Assembly (NCBI GenBank): GCA_000934385.1
Contig: KN880506.1
Location: 44,359-108,358, forward strand
Length of the DNA: 64,000 bases
From: Cylindrobasidium torrendii FP15055 ss-10
Lineage: Eukaryota > Basidiomycota > Agaricomycetes > Agaricales > Physalacriaceae
Reading direction: 5' to 3'
In this document: positions 1 through 13,760 of the stretch, piece after piece
How the letters are laid out: every line of letters starts with the position of its first letter
How positions within the stretch are numbered: position 1 is the stretch's first letter
Program-made: the position numbers and the translations under genes
Notes under the pieces: model-generated
Database searches by the model: none
Told to the model about the DNA's origin: nothing
What the model saw: the letters and a program-made list of their open reading frames with translations, nothing else

Positions 1-741
1 TGAGACGCAGGGCTGGTGCTCGAATGACGGACAGGACGTGTAGGGGATTTCGCAGTGGAGCGAATGCCCATTGTCCACCGGTATGAACACAAATAATACT
101 TTGAAGCCTCATACCTACCCGCCTTCATGTGTGTACAGCTATCCCCAGAGAGGTGATGCGACAAGCATGGACCTACAAACCATGTAATACCTAGCTGTCC
201 GCGATGTTTGATATTCGGCCACAGGCACTTTAGCTATGTATGCATTGTCATAGTACAAAAAAGGCCAAGCGCGCACGCCGTTTTCCCGCCATAAAATCAT
301 AAGTCGGTTAGTAGGTTTGGTCTTGTCGTTTGAATCGTGTAGGGGTATCAGTGGGTTTTGAGGGAAAGGAGCATCAAACGCGCCCCCTCACTTTTCGACA
401 TGGAATTTTCCAAAGTATGGCAGATAAAAGATATGCTGGTAGCCAAGCTACAAGCGTTCAAGTAGACATTGAAAATGAAAGTTCTCAGCTTCAGTTTGAA
501 CAATGGACGTAAGAAGAAGACGCGGATCAGACGGCGATCATCCGTTCACGGTCAGCGTCAAAGTGACCGTGCTCAGGCCCAGTTCTGCACCGGCTCACGG
601 TGTACTCGCAGCCCGGTAGGCCTCAGCCACCGTTCCCAATGTGCGGCTCAGCCGGGAGCTTAGCATCAACGGCCGGAATCGGTCCGACTGGACCCCAGCA
701 CAGCCACCAGAATCTCTCTTCCGCTCACTGTCATCATCATC
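1..741. other. no gene recognised
   Basis: I see only short overlapping open frames with no recognisable protein. The last part is presumably the upstream region of the Kgd4-like gene that starts at 742; I could not find a clear TATA box in it. Confidence 0.4.
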
Positions 742-1117
742 ATGCACCCAACGCTGCGCGTTTCCCGCCATCCGCTTATCAGATTCTTGGGAAAGCGCGT
801 CTGGTCGTCAAGTACGCTCGGCGCAATCCATAAAATGAACAAATAACCAACGAAACATCAACAGGCCCGGAAGCACCACACGCCCATCCTGCGGGCTTAC
901 CGCTACCCTCTGGCTGGCACACCGCATCAAGCTCGAGCAAGACGCCCTCTGCAGGCAGCGGGAGTGCGTACGGAGAGTTCTGGCACGCGCCGCAACGGTT
1001 CTGGCCAAAGAGCTTGTCGGAGGATGATATCACACTCGTACTGGTGCGTGCCGGCTTCTCCGCTTGTGGGCCTCAATGACATGTTTTCTGTAGACTGGCG
1101 GCGCGTCAAAGTGGTAG
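742..1117 (+). CDS. KGD4: Kgd4-like subunit of 2-oxoglutarate dehydrogenase, copy 1
   Basis: Predicted 90-residue mitochondrial protein of the Kgd4 (Ymr31/MRPS36) family, which in yeast tethers the E3 component to the 2-oxoglutarate dehydrogenase complex. Exons are 742..811, 865..1043 and 1094..1117; both introns are about 50 bp and close in phase. Family marks are visible in order: an N-terminal HPLIRFLGKRVW block (the usual PLIKFxGKR), an Ala/His/Pro block (PHAHPAG), a Ser-rich linker, an FWHAPQRFW block, and the short C-terminal exon TGGASKW that matches the family's terminal GGAS motif. The start was chosen because the paralogue at 1950 has the same exon-1 layout. It is the first unit of a tandem array, with diverged linkers relative to the next copy. 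The family call is from remembered motifs; the exon structure is seen directly. Confidence 0.75.
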
Positions 1118-1874
1118 AACATACACAATATCTGCTCCCCTTACATGCGATAAATTTAAACGCTCGACACTATTCAATTAATGGACGTGTTATGATTCGT
1201 CGTTGCCCGCAATCCTTGGATATGAACCATTTCTTGGTCTGGACTATGGCAAGCTAACACCTTCCACCACGGCAATGCAAATGCCTCGAATTGCTGTACC
1301 CTCATAGGCATTGCCGCTTCGCTTATTCTTCGCGTTTTGTTTCGCGGGCTCCGCACGAATACAGCACGAATATAACACTTCGCAGCTTCATGCCCGGGTC
1401 TAGAGCTTGCATCTCATTGTGCTTGATGAAAGATAGGCCAAGATAAACGGCATTACTCCATTATTATGCGGCATGCAGCTGCGTACGTTCATCCGGAATG
1501 CCTCTCACGCATGCCGCATTTCTGCAAGAGGCATCCTTGTACACTTACCTGGGACTCTCCTCGGACTCGGCGTCCTGCAGGGTTCCCCTCCGTGCTTCTC
1601 TCGTGGCTCGCATGATGAATCTACACACCCAGATTGCGCGCACGTCGTCATGGCCATTGACTAGGGCATTCCAGTACGCGCCCTATTCATAGTTTCAACA
1701 AAAACTTGTTTATGCTGTACAGATCCCGCATGCCTCGAGCGGAGGACTTGGTCCACGAAGAGTCGCGTCCAGACCAATCAATGTGCTTCGATCGACCGCG
1801 ACCGCAGGCGTTGTCATACCCTTGCGCGCACTCTTCGAGGCCTAGCCAGGCTATGGCCACTCGATGCCTCATCA
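1118..1874. other. intergenic between Kgd4-like copies
   Basis: About 760 bp with no protein I recognise on either strand. It presumably holds the 3' end of copy 1 and upstream control of the second unit. Confidence 0.4.
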
Positions 1875-1882
1875 TATATAAG
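1875..1882 (+). promoter_or_regulatory. TATA box of the second Kgd4-like unit
   Basis: TATATAAG lies 68 bp upstream of the ATG at 1950, a normal distance for a fungal TATA box. No comparable TATA box precedes the internal ATG at 2359, which favours a single transcript over both downstream Kgd4 modules. Confidence 0.5.
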
Positions 1883-1949
1883 ATCAAGCCCGAGTCACTG
1901 TCTTTCAACATCCTCCAGCGGTATTCACCTACAGCCACATCCAATAACC

Positions 1950-2743
1950 ATGCACGCAACACCGGCCACTGCCTGCGTCGCCCGGGTTCACTCACCCATG
2001 ATCAAGTTCGTCGGCAAACGCGTCTGGTCCTCATGTACGTTTGTTTGTTTTCACAGTCTTTGGGCGATGCTCATGCACCGGCGCAGTGACTGAAGTGCCT
2101 CACGCACACCCTGCTGGAATCCCCTTGCCCATGAACTGGGGCCCAGCTTCGAGCTTGAAGATGATTAAAACGCCTGAAATCCCGCACGCTCACCCTGCTG
2201 GAATCCCATTGCCACCGGACTGGATGGCTGCCGCCGTCCAAGCAAAGAAGGCCTCTGAGCGCCATGGTCTCTGCGCATTCTGGGACGAACCGCATCGCGT
2301 CTGTTCGAAAAAACTCTCCAACGAGTCTCCGCTGTACCAGTCAGTCTCACCAAGGACGATGCCCTCGACACCACGCGTACACGAGCCGCTGATCAAGTTC
2401 CGCGGCAAACACATCAACTGGTCTTCATCCAGTACGCTTTGGTCCCTGCTTTCTGGTGGAACCCAAGACTGATCTTTTCGTGTAGCAAAAGAGGCTCCCC
2501 GCGCACATTATCATGGTACCCCACTGCCAGCGGACTGGCATGCCGCCCCAGCGCGTTCGTGGCCAGCAGCAACGCCTCTACCGACTGGCCCTCGTGAATA
2601 TTCCGAAGCACCAAAACGCTTCTGGCCGAAGCTCATGTCTGATGAAGACATGGTCCTCCTCGAGGTGCGCTAGATCCATCCCAATTTCCCCATCTTAAGC
2701 TTGGCTGACATCTTCGCAGACTGGCGGTGCCTCGGTGTGGTAA
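1950..2743 (+). CDS. KGD4: tandem-fused double Kgd4-like protein (copies 2 and 3)
   Basis: Exons 1950..2034, 2087..2431, 2486..2664 and 2720..2743 join in phase to a 210-residue frame holding two Kgd4 modules head to tail. Module 1 has PMIKFVGKRVW, then PHAHPAGIPLP twice (an internal repeat), and a degenerate FWDEPHRVC block; it lacks the terminal GGAS exon. Module 2 begins at Met 2359 with RVHEPLIKFRGKH and has the AHYHGTPLP segment, EAPKRFWPKL and the separate last exon TGGASVW. The introns of module 2 sit where those of copy 1 do (phases 1 and 0). Alternative reading: module 1 is a decaying gene and module 2 (2359..2743, same splice sites) a separate one. The shared frame and single upstream TATA box favour fusion, but only a transcript would settle it. 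Protein role as for copy 1. Confidence 0.6.
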
Positions 2744-3091
2744 ACCCACGACCTCAATAGAATCTAGAAAACCTTACACATCAACGATCTTTCTCTCCAT
2801 CATCTTACGCTTTTACTACTGCTTTTTGGGACATTTGTCTTGACTTAGAGACATTCACTTTCGGTTATTATTTGTAGAGATCAACCAAGCCCATAGAGGC
2901 GTGTAGAATACCTAGAACGACTTATATACGACCTCCTGGGAATTAGAGGCAAATGGATAATTTCCTTTTCATTGACGGAGAGCATTGTGGAAGTTGTCAC
3001 CAACCAAGGATTACCTGTTGCTGAGCGCTCGTTCGAGAAGAACACCACTGTAGCGGGTCACTCAAGCACATAAGTACACAGGTACAGTTAA
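2744..3091. other. intergenic, convergent 3' ends
   Basis: About 350 bp between the end of the Kgd4 array and the stop codon of the first esterase gene, which run toward each other. AT-rich with no open frame of note; presumably two 3' UTRs. Confidence 0.5.
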
Positions 3092-4269
3092 TCAATAGCG
3101 AGACTGTCCACCAATCTTCTTGTGCATCTCCATCGCTAAATTCCTCCCAGTTTGCTCACTGGGATGAAGTTCGTCCCAGAACATGTACGAGTCTCGCTCG
3201 TCTAAGGTACAGTCCCCGCTATTTACGCATTAGATTCATAACCTTGTTGTGACAACAAGCGCGGCGCCACTCACATTCCGCACAATCGATAGTCGTCCGG
3301 ATCGGGACATTGATGACAATGACCGGTTGTGTTCGCCGGTACACTGCCGTTGAAATACAGCGCTGGATTGAAATACAACTCTTCGAAAAGCGCGTAGGTG
3401 TCGAACCATTGCACCTCACCGTTGCCTCGCCATTCCGCGTTGAGCGCGCTTACCCGGTCTGAAAGCAGTCGGTTGAGACGATGCACGATGTTGTACATGT
3501 CTTTGTACCACGCCTCCCCGTCATGCGGCTTTGGCCAATATATCGTCGGATCTGAGGAGTTCGAGTATAGCTTCGTGAGGTGCAATGGTGTAAGTGCGTT
3601 CAAGATAAAATGTCGAGCACCAAGCCTGTGCATATCTCGAATAGCGTTCACCTGGCAGTCGGCAAGGTCAGCCAGAGTAACGTCTGCGGCCTGGTCATTG
3701 GTGATGAAAGATCCAATGCCAACGTCGTTTGTGCCGATGAAGATGATGACCACAAAACTGTCGGGGTCGAGGAGCAGTCGCTGTTTCTCCGTTTCGCTTT
3801 CCGACGCTATGTGGTCCTCGACAAACCACGCAGGTTGCCCCGACGCAACATCGGGCCTATCATTGAGTGGTGTTAAGGATTCATTGCAGACTGCCCCGCC
3901 CACGGCGTAATTCCAAATCGTGTAATTCCCATAGAGCCCAAGGTAGTAAGGCCACTGAATGCCTCCATCTGCGGCTTGGTCGTCCTTTACTCATGGCTCA
4001 GTAGGTAGAGGTATGCGAGAAATCGACGAAGACTACTCACTGGCGGGAATATTTCCTGGTAATCTTTCCCAGGGTATGAGCCATTGGCAATGCTGTGTTG
4101 ACGAGATTGGTCTGTTTCCCCGTATACAACGTCAATAACAAAAGGACTAACACTCGCAAGGAGGGAAGGACTCGCCCGTGTATGAATCGCCAAAAAGGAC
4201 GATGTCGGTGATCTCGGTGGTATACGCTACTGCTGAAAGTGCCAGGAAGGCTGCGACCAGGAAAAGCAT
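3092..4269 (-). CDS. secreted SGNH/GDSL esterase (CE16-type), copy A
   Basis: Predicted 333-residue secreted esterase. Exons (complement) are 4176..4269, 4041..4111, 3275..3984 and 3092..3218, and the sum closes in frame. A signal peptide (MLFLVAAFLALSAVA) is followed by FGDSYTDQSR with nucleophile Ser29 (block I), the GGAVCNE glycine region, FIGTNDVG (block III, Asn) and FWDELHP with the C-terminal Asp307-x-x-His310 (block V), a complete SGNH set. Length and layout fit fungal carbohydrate esterase family 16, which removes acetyl groups from plant cell-wall sugars; the substrate is inference. Intron 1 has a GC donor (gcgagt) where copy B has GT; the GC donor is the only choice that keeps the frame and restores DQSR. 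It is the older-looking half of a duplicated esterase plus F-box block. Confidence 0.85.
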
Positions 4270-4402
4270 AGGTACGAGTAAGTAGTATAGCCAAACTTAC
4301 CAGCGCCTTGATGCTGCCTTATATTTCAGAAAGAGGGTCTCATGGACAGCGTCCGGGAAGCTGCCGGACCGCTGAAGCAAGGGCGCGCGGAGGAGCCTAC
4401 CT

Positions 4403-4735
4403 CTACTCGGACCAGCCGACTGTAAACACGAAGTCAGCCTCGACGGCTCTGCATGTGACTACACTAACAGTACCCATTTCTTTGAAGCCGGGTTTGAATG
4501 TTTCGGGCTGCTCGACGACCCCATTCTCTTCGAATCTGACCTCGAGCTCCAAATTGGCATCCAACTCCATCGTGGAGGCAGCGAACCGCTCGGATTCCTG
4601 TTTTCCATTGTAATCCTCTGCCGCCTCTCCGCTCTGATACAGCACGGCAAAATGCAATCGCTCAGACCCGCTCATCTTCTGGCGCATTGGCTCGTTCGTC
4701 GGAGGTTTGGCAGGAGTCCGGGTAGTGGTACGCAC
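4403..4735 (-). pseudogene. F-box protein C-terminal fragment
   Basis: A stretch of about 80 codons matches the C-terminus of the complete F-box gene at 6310..7773: KMSGSERL, a Glu/Asp-rich centre, then LEVRFEENG and EQPETF. Nothing upstream encodes the F-box or the rest of the protein, and the next gene (esterase copy B) ends at 4862. The sequence just before KMSGSERL also shows internal deletions relative to the full copy. I read it as the remnant left when the esterase plus F-box block duplicated. Confidence 0.7.
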
Positions 4736-4861
4736 GAAAGAAAGTGAAATTATGCGAGTTTAAGTCTATAAAACGAATGTCGGGATAGGCGTTAACCAAT
4801 CCTGGGAATAGCGATGTGTTAAATGTGGCGAGTCGGCTCGCAAACGCGCAAGTTAGTAGAA

Positions 4862-6012
4862 TTAATAAGCTGACTGTCCACCAATCTTCTTGTGCATCTC
4901 CATCGCCAAATTTCTTCCCGTTTGTTCGCCGGGATGAAGGTCATCCCAGAGCATGTGTGAGTCGCGTTCCTCAAGGGGGCAGTCGACGCTATGTCTACAT
5001 CAGCTTCATGGCCGTGCCAGGACATTGTCTAGTGCTCACCATGCTTGAGACGAATCGACGGGGCATTGATGACAAGGCTCGTTAGTGTCTGCCGGGATGC
5101 TGCCATTGAAGTAGGGCGTCGGGTTGTAGTAAAACTCCTCGAAGAGCGCGTAGGTGTCGAACCACTCCACCTCACCGTCGCCCTGCCATTCCGCGTTCAG
5201 CACCTTGACCCCGTCGGAAAGGATTCGGTTAACGCTGTGAACGATGTTGTACATCCCTTTGTTCCACGCCTCCCCGTCGTGCTCTTTCGGCCAGTAAAAC
5301 GTTGGTTCCGACGAGTTCGAGTACAACTTCGTCAAGTGCAATGGCGTGAGTGCGTTCAGAATGAAATGGCGAGCACCAAGACTGTGCATGTTTCGAATAG
5401 CGTTCAACTGGCAGTCCGCAATGTCGGGAAGAGAAACGTTTGCGAGCTGATCGTTGGAAATGAACGAGCTCATGCCGACATCGTTGGTGCCGATGAAGAC
5501 GATGACCGTGAAACTGTCAGGGTCAAGGAGTAGGGTTTGCTCGCCAGTCTTGTTATCCGACACCATGTGGTCCTCGATAAACCAAGCGGGTTGCCCCGAC
5601 GTAACATCGGGGATACCGTCAAGCGGTGTCAAGGCCTCGCTGCAGACCGCGCCGCCCACGGCGTAGTTCCAGATCGTATAGTTGCCATAGAGTCCGAGGT
5701 AGTATGGCCATTGAAAACCTCCATCTCCAGCTATGGCGTCCTTTCATTAAGTTTCAGCAAGTGTTCAGAAAAAGAGAAGTCAGCAGGCCCCTACCGGTGG
5801 ATAAACCGACTGGTAATTTTTTCCTGGGTATGTGCCATTGATAAGGCTGTATAAGCGAGATTGATCTGTGTCCTCGTAAGCACTCAACATCGTAAACTAA
5901 GCCTTACAAGCAAAGACTCACCACTAAACGAATCGCCGAAAATTACGACGTCGGTGATTCCAGCGGCGTCGACTGCTGACAATGCCAGCAAGGCGGGTAG
6001 GAGAAAAAGCAT
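4862..6012 (-). CDS. secreted SGNH/GDSL esterase (CE16-type), copy B
   Basis: Paralogue of copy A, 329 residues, with the same four-exon structure: complement of 5922..6012, 5795..5865, 5040..5740 and 4862..4988. Exon 2 (71 bp) and exon 4 (127 bp) have exactly the same length in both copies. Signal peptide MLFLLPALLALSAVDA, FGDSFSDQSR with Ser28, FIGTNDVG, and LWDDLHP with Asp303/His306 give a complete catalytic set. All introns are GT-AG. The last exon is nearly identical to copy A while the middle exon differs in many residues. Predicted extracellular acetylesterase; both copies are transcribed in the same direction. Confidence 0.85.
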
Positions 6013-6309
6013 AGGTGGTGTAGTATGTGGAAGAAGGGAATGTGCGTTCTATCGCACCCAAGCCCTCCTGCACGGTTACTTATATACCCTACGATACTGC
6101 CAAGCGCGGCCAAACCAACGATCAGCCTCTCGCTTTTCTCGCTTCTCCAACTGGCAACAGCCACGGCCCACTGCCCACCGGCTATAGGCGATATTCACTG
6201 CCGGGCTCTTCGATCCTAGGGGTCTGCCAGTACCTGGCCAGTACTACGCCCGCTCAAACCAGTCGACTGCAGGCGAATTCACCATAGAAAAATCTGCGAA
6301 TGACTGTAT

Positions 6310-7773
6310 TCAATAATATCTATTTCTTTGAAGTCGGGTTTGGAATACATCAGGCTGCTCAATGATTTCATTCTCCTCGAATCTGACCTCCAGATCGGCG
6401 TCCAACTCCTGTGTGGAGGCAGTGAACTGCCCGGATGCCTGCTCTGCATTCCAATCCTCTGTCGACTCTCCGCCCTGATGAAGCACGACAGAACGCAATC
6501 GTTCGGACCCGCTCATCTTCCATTGCACCAGCTGTTGCACAAAATGCATGCTCTTCTTCGCTGCGTTCGTCCGCAACGTGCGGAGCTCGGGCAGGAGTTC
6601 GCTGGGCTGGGACGCGCGAAAGAGGGCGAGGACACCGTCGAGCACGTCTTCGTTGAGACCAATATAGATGTTCTGCACGCGTCGCGCTCGCTGTAGTAGG
6701 CCCATAATGGCTTCTGGGGCCATGCCCTCCATCCGTGCACACGCCACTGTGAGATCCGTTATGCTCTCGGGCACCTGCGCGAGCCAGTCCATCTCTGGTA
6801 CGTCGTCTGAAGGAGCAGCAAGCGCTAAATGGCGTAGTGAAGGAGCATTCATGTGACGAAAGATGGATCCGATGGACAAGAAGGACGACAAGTAGATGTG
6901 GATAGTGTCGAGGAAGGGAAGCTCAACGCGCAACCCTGGGTCCTCCCAGTGAACTGTGCCAGTCAGTTCCGTGACGATTCGTAGGACGCGTAGATTCTTG
7001 AGCGGCGCGGCGGTCAGCCCAGGGAATGGGCAGTACCATAACGATGTGTTTTCAAGCTGAGTCCATGGAATATCTATGGGGATACGGCAGTCTCCATCGT
7101 TGTGCTCAAAATTGATGAGTCGAGGGGCGTCTTTAAACGCCCTAATGACGAGGTCAGAGTCTGGAGCTACATTGGCGCTATCTTCGAACTGGCGCTCGAA
7201 ATCAACTCGCAGGTGCTCCAAACGATCGAATGAAGCTCCTTCAAGCCCAGCTAAGACCGTGCTAGCCACCTCTGTCTCGAGGAGACGTATCCTGCAAGCT
7301 ACATCTCGGATCAGTGGAATGATATCCTCTGGATTGAGAGCGCCGGCTAGCCATACAGTGAGACTAGCGTCCCTCGAACGCTTGAGATACTCGCGGAGGC
7401 GGTCAATCACCCGTGCTCTGGGTACTGCTGCATACCGGAGGGTCACGTTAGCATATACAGTTGTCCATAGCCGGGGATATCCTTGTGCAAGCGCGCGCCA
7501 GCGCCGAGATACTGTAGATAACCGCCAAGGGGTCCAACTAGGGTCGAGTGAGCTAAAGTGGGTTCTCGCAGTTTGGTCAGCTGCAAGACCAGGATTGCAC
7601 CAGTCAAAGATGGAGTACAGCACATCGTCTGGGAGCGACCGGACGGGGTGATATGCTGCGCGCAAGGTGTAGATCTCGTCCTCAAGCCTTGCACTGGTCG
7701 CTTTCATCCTTGTTATCTGAGCCTCTGCTCTTGCGATAGCAGCATCCACCGTGGACTTCCTCTCTAGTAGCAT
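6310..7773 (-). CDS. F-box protein with C-terminal LRR-like region
   Basis: A 487-residue frame. An N-terminal coiled coil (about residues 5-40, ERKSTVDAAIARAEAQ) leads into a basidiomycete F-box (about 43-100, RSLPDDVLYSIFDWC with WRLSTVSRRWRALA), followed by a long region of irregular leucine-rich strands. F-box proteins present substrates to SCF ubiquitin ligases through Skp1; the substrate is unknown. The start is uncertain: the frame stays open upstream to about 7935 without an ATG, and a pyrimidine-rich acceptor (ttcttcacag) near 7874 could join a short missing first exon. Its C-terminal part is duplicated as the fragment at 4403..4735. Confidence 0.8.
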   Translation of the reverse strand: MLLERKSTVDAAIARAEAQITRMKATSARLEDEIYTLRAAYHPVRSLPDDVLYSIFDWCNPGLAADQTARTHFSSLDPSWTPWRLSTVSRRWRALAQGYPRLWTTVYANVTLRYAAVPRARVIDRLREYLKRSRDASLTVWLAGALNPEDIIPLIRDVACRIRLLETEVASTVLAGLEGASFDRLEHLRVDFERQFEDSANVAPDSDLVIRAFKDAPRLINFEHNDGDCRIPIDIPWTQLENTSLWYCPFPGLTAAPLKNLRVLRIVTELTGTVHWEDPGLRVELPFLDTIHIYLSSFLSIGSIFRHMNAPSLRHLALAAPSDDVPEMDWLAQVPESITDLTVACARMEGMAPEAIMGLLQRARRVQNIYIGLNEDVLDGVLALFRASQPSELLPELRTLRTNAAKKSMHFVQQLVQWKMSGSERLRSVVLHQGGESTEDWNAEQASGQFTASTQELDADLEVRFEENEIIEQPDVFQTRLQRNRYY

Positions 7774-8838
7774 TGCTACGCTCTTCCGAGACGCGTTATC
7801 CTCCTCGGGAGTGAGAATGTCAGCGTTCGCTACATGCGTCGGTTGCGCTCTCGGGGCCTCGTAGTCTGTGAAGAATCTAAAGGCGCAGAGCGGACACCTA
7901 TGTGTGATTTTCAGCGATTGTTGCGTTGGCTAGATGGAACCGTACTGCTCCACATTCTTGCCCATGATGGTCGGGAACACCACACAGTAGTGGCTGTGCA
8001 TGTGCATGTGCATAGCACGTGACGACGGACCCCTTACTGGATTACATAACAGTTGGGCACTTGAAGTTGGAGTACATACTTAAGTAAGAACGGCCCTTGA
8101 GCTTGAGGCGTGAAACTTCGATGAAGTCCTAGTTCCAGATTTATATCAGTCTGGTGCGTGCTACTGTGCTACATACCTGTGCTGGACAGGCTTCCGACCT
8201 TGTCCACGCCCTGAGCCTCGTAGTCGGGAGAGATCATATTGAATGCATGGAGATGAACGCTTTAAAGACAAGTTCGAAGCCTGGATCAGCCACAAACAAC
8301 TTAGTCGAGGCGTATGGGCTTTCACGCACTGGCATAGGGAACTTGAACGTTAAGGTCTCCTCGAAGTCGTACAAAGCCGAGAGGCTCGTCAAGTTATGTA
8401 CATGTAGTTAGTCTGACCAGAAGCTTTCTTTGAGCATAGTTTACCGCTTAAGACAGCATGCATGGCGGCCCATAGCCATACTATGCCAGACTTCCAGATT
8501 TGAACTCAAAAAAGGATATAGGTCTGATATCATCAAATCACAATGTAAAAGCACCTGCGTAGAACACTACAGTATTGCGGAAGAGCTGTTCGGTACCAAC
8601 GGGCCAAGTGGGCCAAAGGTTGTCAAAGGCTGCGATGGGTGTGGGAAGAAGAGAGAAGTTGATGGAGGGTGTGCCGCAGAGAGCAGTTTATTCAAAAATA
8701 TGCAAGGTCTCGATGTGTGACTGTGAACTGTGAAGGGCGCACATCTCGCATTGAATCAGCGCCACAGCGGGATGATCACAGCGCACGTGCACGATCACCA
8801 TTATCACTTTTCCTCCTTCCACCACCACAACCGCGACA
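7774..8838. other. no confident gene; possible missing F-box exon and helicase promoter
   Basis: The first 160 bp may encode further N-terminal residues of the F-box gene. A short TGCATG repeat lies near 7995-8015. The rest contains only short frames I cannot assign, and ends with the upstream region of the helicase gene (no obvious TATA box). Confidence 0.4.
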
Positions 8839-11592
<2,754 letters not shown>

Positions 11593-12077
11593 ATGTGCGG
11601 TATTCTGTTGGCGTAGAAGTTCATAGTGATGCTGTTGTCTGTATCTTGACGGTGTAGAATATGTAGAGTGTCACGCAAGGGGGCTACAGTACTCGATGCC
11701 CATCCTCAGTGTCTCGCAATTGATGGCTGTCATGACAGTACGCTGACACGCGCTCCCACATACTAGAGTTGGTCGGGATCTCCGTTCAGAGGTTTGTAAT
11801 GCCCACTGATTTATAATCGAGTATTAACAACCGCCAACTTTCTATGCTGTCTGTATGCACGAGATGATAAATCCATGGAGGTCCATCATTGTTACCTAAT
11901 CCCACGGTCGATCACAACCGCGGGGTCAAATCTTCCAAGCAATGGACTCCCACCACAGCCCAGCGACCGTAATTCTGCAGTGTAAAGGCTCTAGAAAGCG
12001 ACAAGATCGTTGCCGTGGTCTGGGATGGCAATCAGTCCAGAGGCTGGTATGCTCAGTCATGTCCTTGCTTGAGACGG
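11593..12077. other. intergenic
   Basis: About 485 bp between the helicase stop and the TATA box of the reductase gene. No open frame of note on either strand. Confidence 0.5.
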
Positions 12078-12086
12078 TATAAAAGG
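12078..12086 (+). promoter_or_regulatory. TATA box of the MDR reductase gene
   Basis: TATAAAAGG lies 52 bp upstream of the ATG at 12130, with no intervening ATG. This supports the chosen start and a regulated TATA-type promoter. Confidence 0.55.
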
Positions 12087-12129
12087 CTTGTATCGAAGGG
12101 TCCGTCGACATATCAAATCTCTTCTCATC

Positions 12130-13564
12130 ATGTCCCCTATTCGCAACGCTGCAATCATCTTCAATGAACCCCTTGACAAGGGTGAGACTAGCCCAATAAT
12201 CTACCCCTTGAATTTTGTTCGACGCCCACCGTTTGTAGGATATCCTGAGCCAGGAAAAACGCTCGTGTATGACACGGACCGTACCATTGATCTCGAGAAT
12301 GTCCCTCTTCATGGCGGACTCCTTGTCAAAGTCCTCTACCTCTCCAACGACCCGTACTTGCGCCAGAAGATGACCAAGCCGAGCACAGGGAAATGGGCTG
12401 TGCGTACTCACTTGGACATTTGATCGCGTTCTGATACTTTGACTTGTAGGAGCCTGTATTCGAACTCAATGAACCGTGCGTCTCTTTTTTCCTCTGCAGA
12501 ATGCGCATGCCGATCATGGGAATTAGAATTGCCAACTTTGGCGTAGGACGCGTCCTACGCTCAGAGGACTCGGGCTACAAAGCAGGAGATCATGTTTCCG
12601 GATTTTTTAGTACGCACCTTACCTTTTCTTCCGTAAGAGCTAACCAATTAACCCCTTCTACCTAAGACTTCGAGGAATACGTCGTCCTCCCTGCGTCAGC
12701 AATCCCTCACATAATGCTGCAGAAGCTCGAGGACCAGGGAGTTCCATGGTCTGTGTACCTCGGCGCGCTCGGTATGCCTGCCATGACAGCCTACTTTGGC
12801 TACAAGGAGTATGTCAAGGTCAAGCCGGGGAAGACGATTTGGATCACCACCGGGGCTGGTGCTGTCGGCTCGTCAGTCTCTTCACTCATTTTTGAATGCA
12901 AAAGGGCTGATGTGCGAGTTTTGAAGGGTTCTGATCCAGCTTGCGAAAATCGATGGCCTGAGGGTTATTGCATCTGCTGGGTCGGACGAGAAAGTCGCAT
13001 TCATGAAGGAGCTCGGCGCGGATGTCGCGTTCAATTACAAGACAACAAATATTGATGAATTTTTGCATAAGGAGGGGCCAATCGATATGTGCGTCTTTGA
13101 TATACTGAAGCTAATCTAGGTTTTGTTCTGACTTTAGACTTTAGATACTGGGACCACGTCGGTCGCGAGTCGCTCGACATCGCACTGGCCCATATCAATA
13201 AGTACGGGCAAATCATCATTGCAGGTGCGATTTCCGGGTATAACCATGGTTATACATATCCTTTCAAGGTCAGTGGCATTCCCCCTGCCCATGCCTTCCT
13301 CCGGTAGACCTAACGTTGGAAACGCAGAACATTTTCAATATCGACAAACGGACGCTGACCGTGAACGGCTTCGGAGTGCTGGATCCGGAGCTGGCAGAGC
13401 ACTGGGGCGAGTCGTTCATGCGCGAGATCCCTGCCCTTTTCACCAGTGGGCAGCTCAAGTTCCGTGAGGAGAAGATGCCGTTCGAGAAGACGGGAGAGGC
13501 GATCGCGAGGGTTCAAAAGGGGGAAAATTATGGCAAGAGTGTCCTTGTTGTAGCTGAGGAGTGA
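12130..13564 (+). CDS. MDR-superfamily NADP-dependent alkenal/prostaglandin reductase-like protein
   Basis: Predicted 377-residue zinc-independent medium-chain reductase. Exons are 12130..12399, 12450..12475, 12500..12609, 12667..12871, 12927..13088, 13145..13268 and 13328..13564; each junction keeps phase. Features in order: substrate-side N-terminal fold (VKVLYLSNDPYLRQKM), FGVGRVLRSEDSGYKAGD, LGMPAMTAYFGYKEY, the nucleotide-binding ITTGAGAVGS, the cofactor segment VIASAGSDEKVAFMKELGA, DHVGRESLD, and the C-terminal GKSVLVVAEE. No structural-zinc Cys cluster is visible, so it belongs with leukotriene-B4 dehydrogenase/alkenal reductases, not zinc alcohol dehydrogenases. Likely cytosolic reduction of alpha,beta-unsaturated carbonyls. 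The 26-bp second exon is unusually small but required. Confidence 0.85.
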
Positions 13565-13760
13565 TCGATCCTAAGTGACAGTGTGTTGTTTACTTGCAAA
13601 GTTGTATCTCGTAGTAGACTCGTACACCTCAGGAATTGAACTGACGACCGCTCAACCTGCTGCTTCAACTTACTCTTCCTTTACTTAGTTTTCACTTCCA
13701 TGAATAAAAATAAGGTATACTTTAAGTCCAAATTGAAGGTAAGCTAGTAAGTAGTAAGGA

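Noticed and set aside
1706..2089. 127-codon plus-strand frame across the Kgd4 promoter
   Set aside because: It overlaps the TATA box and exon 1 of the second Kgd4 unit in another frame and has no recognisable content.
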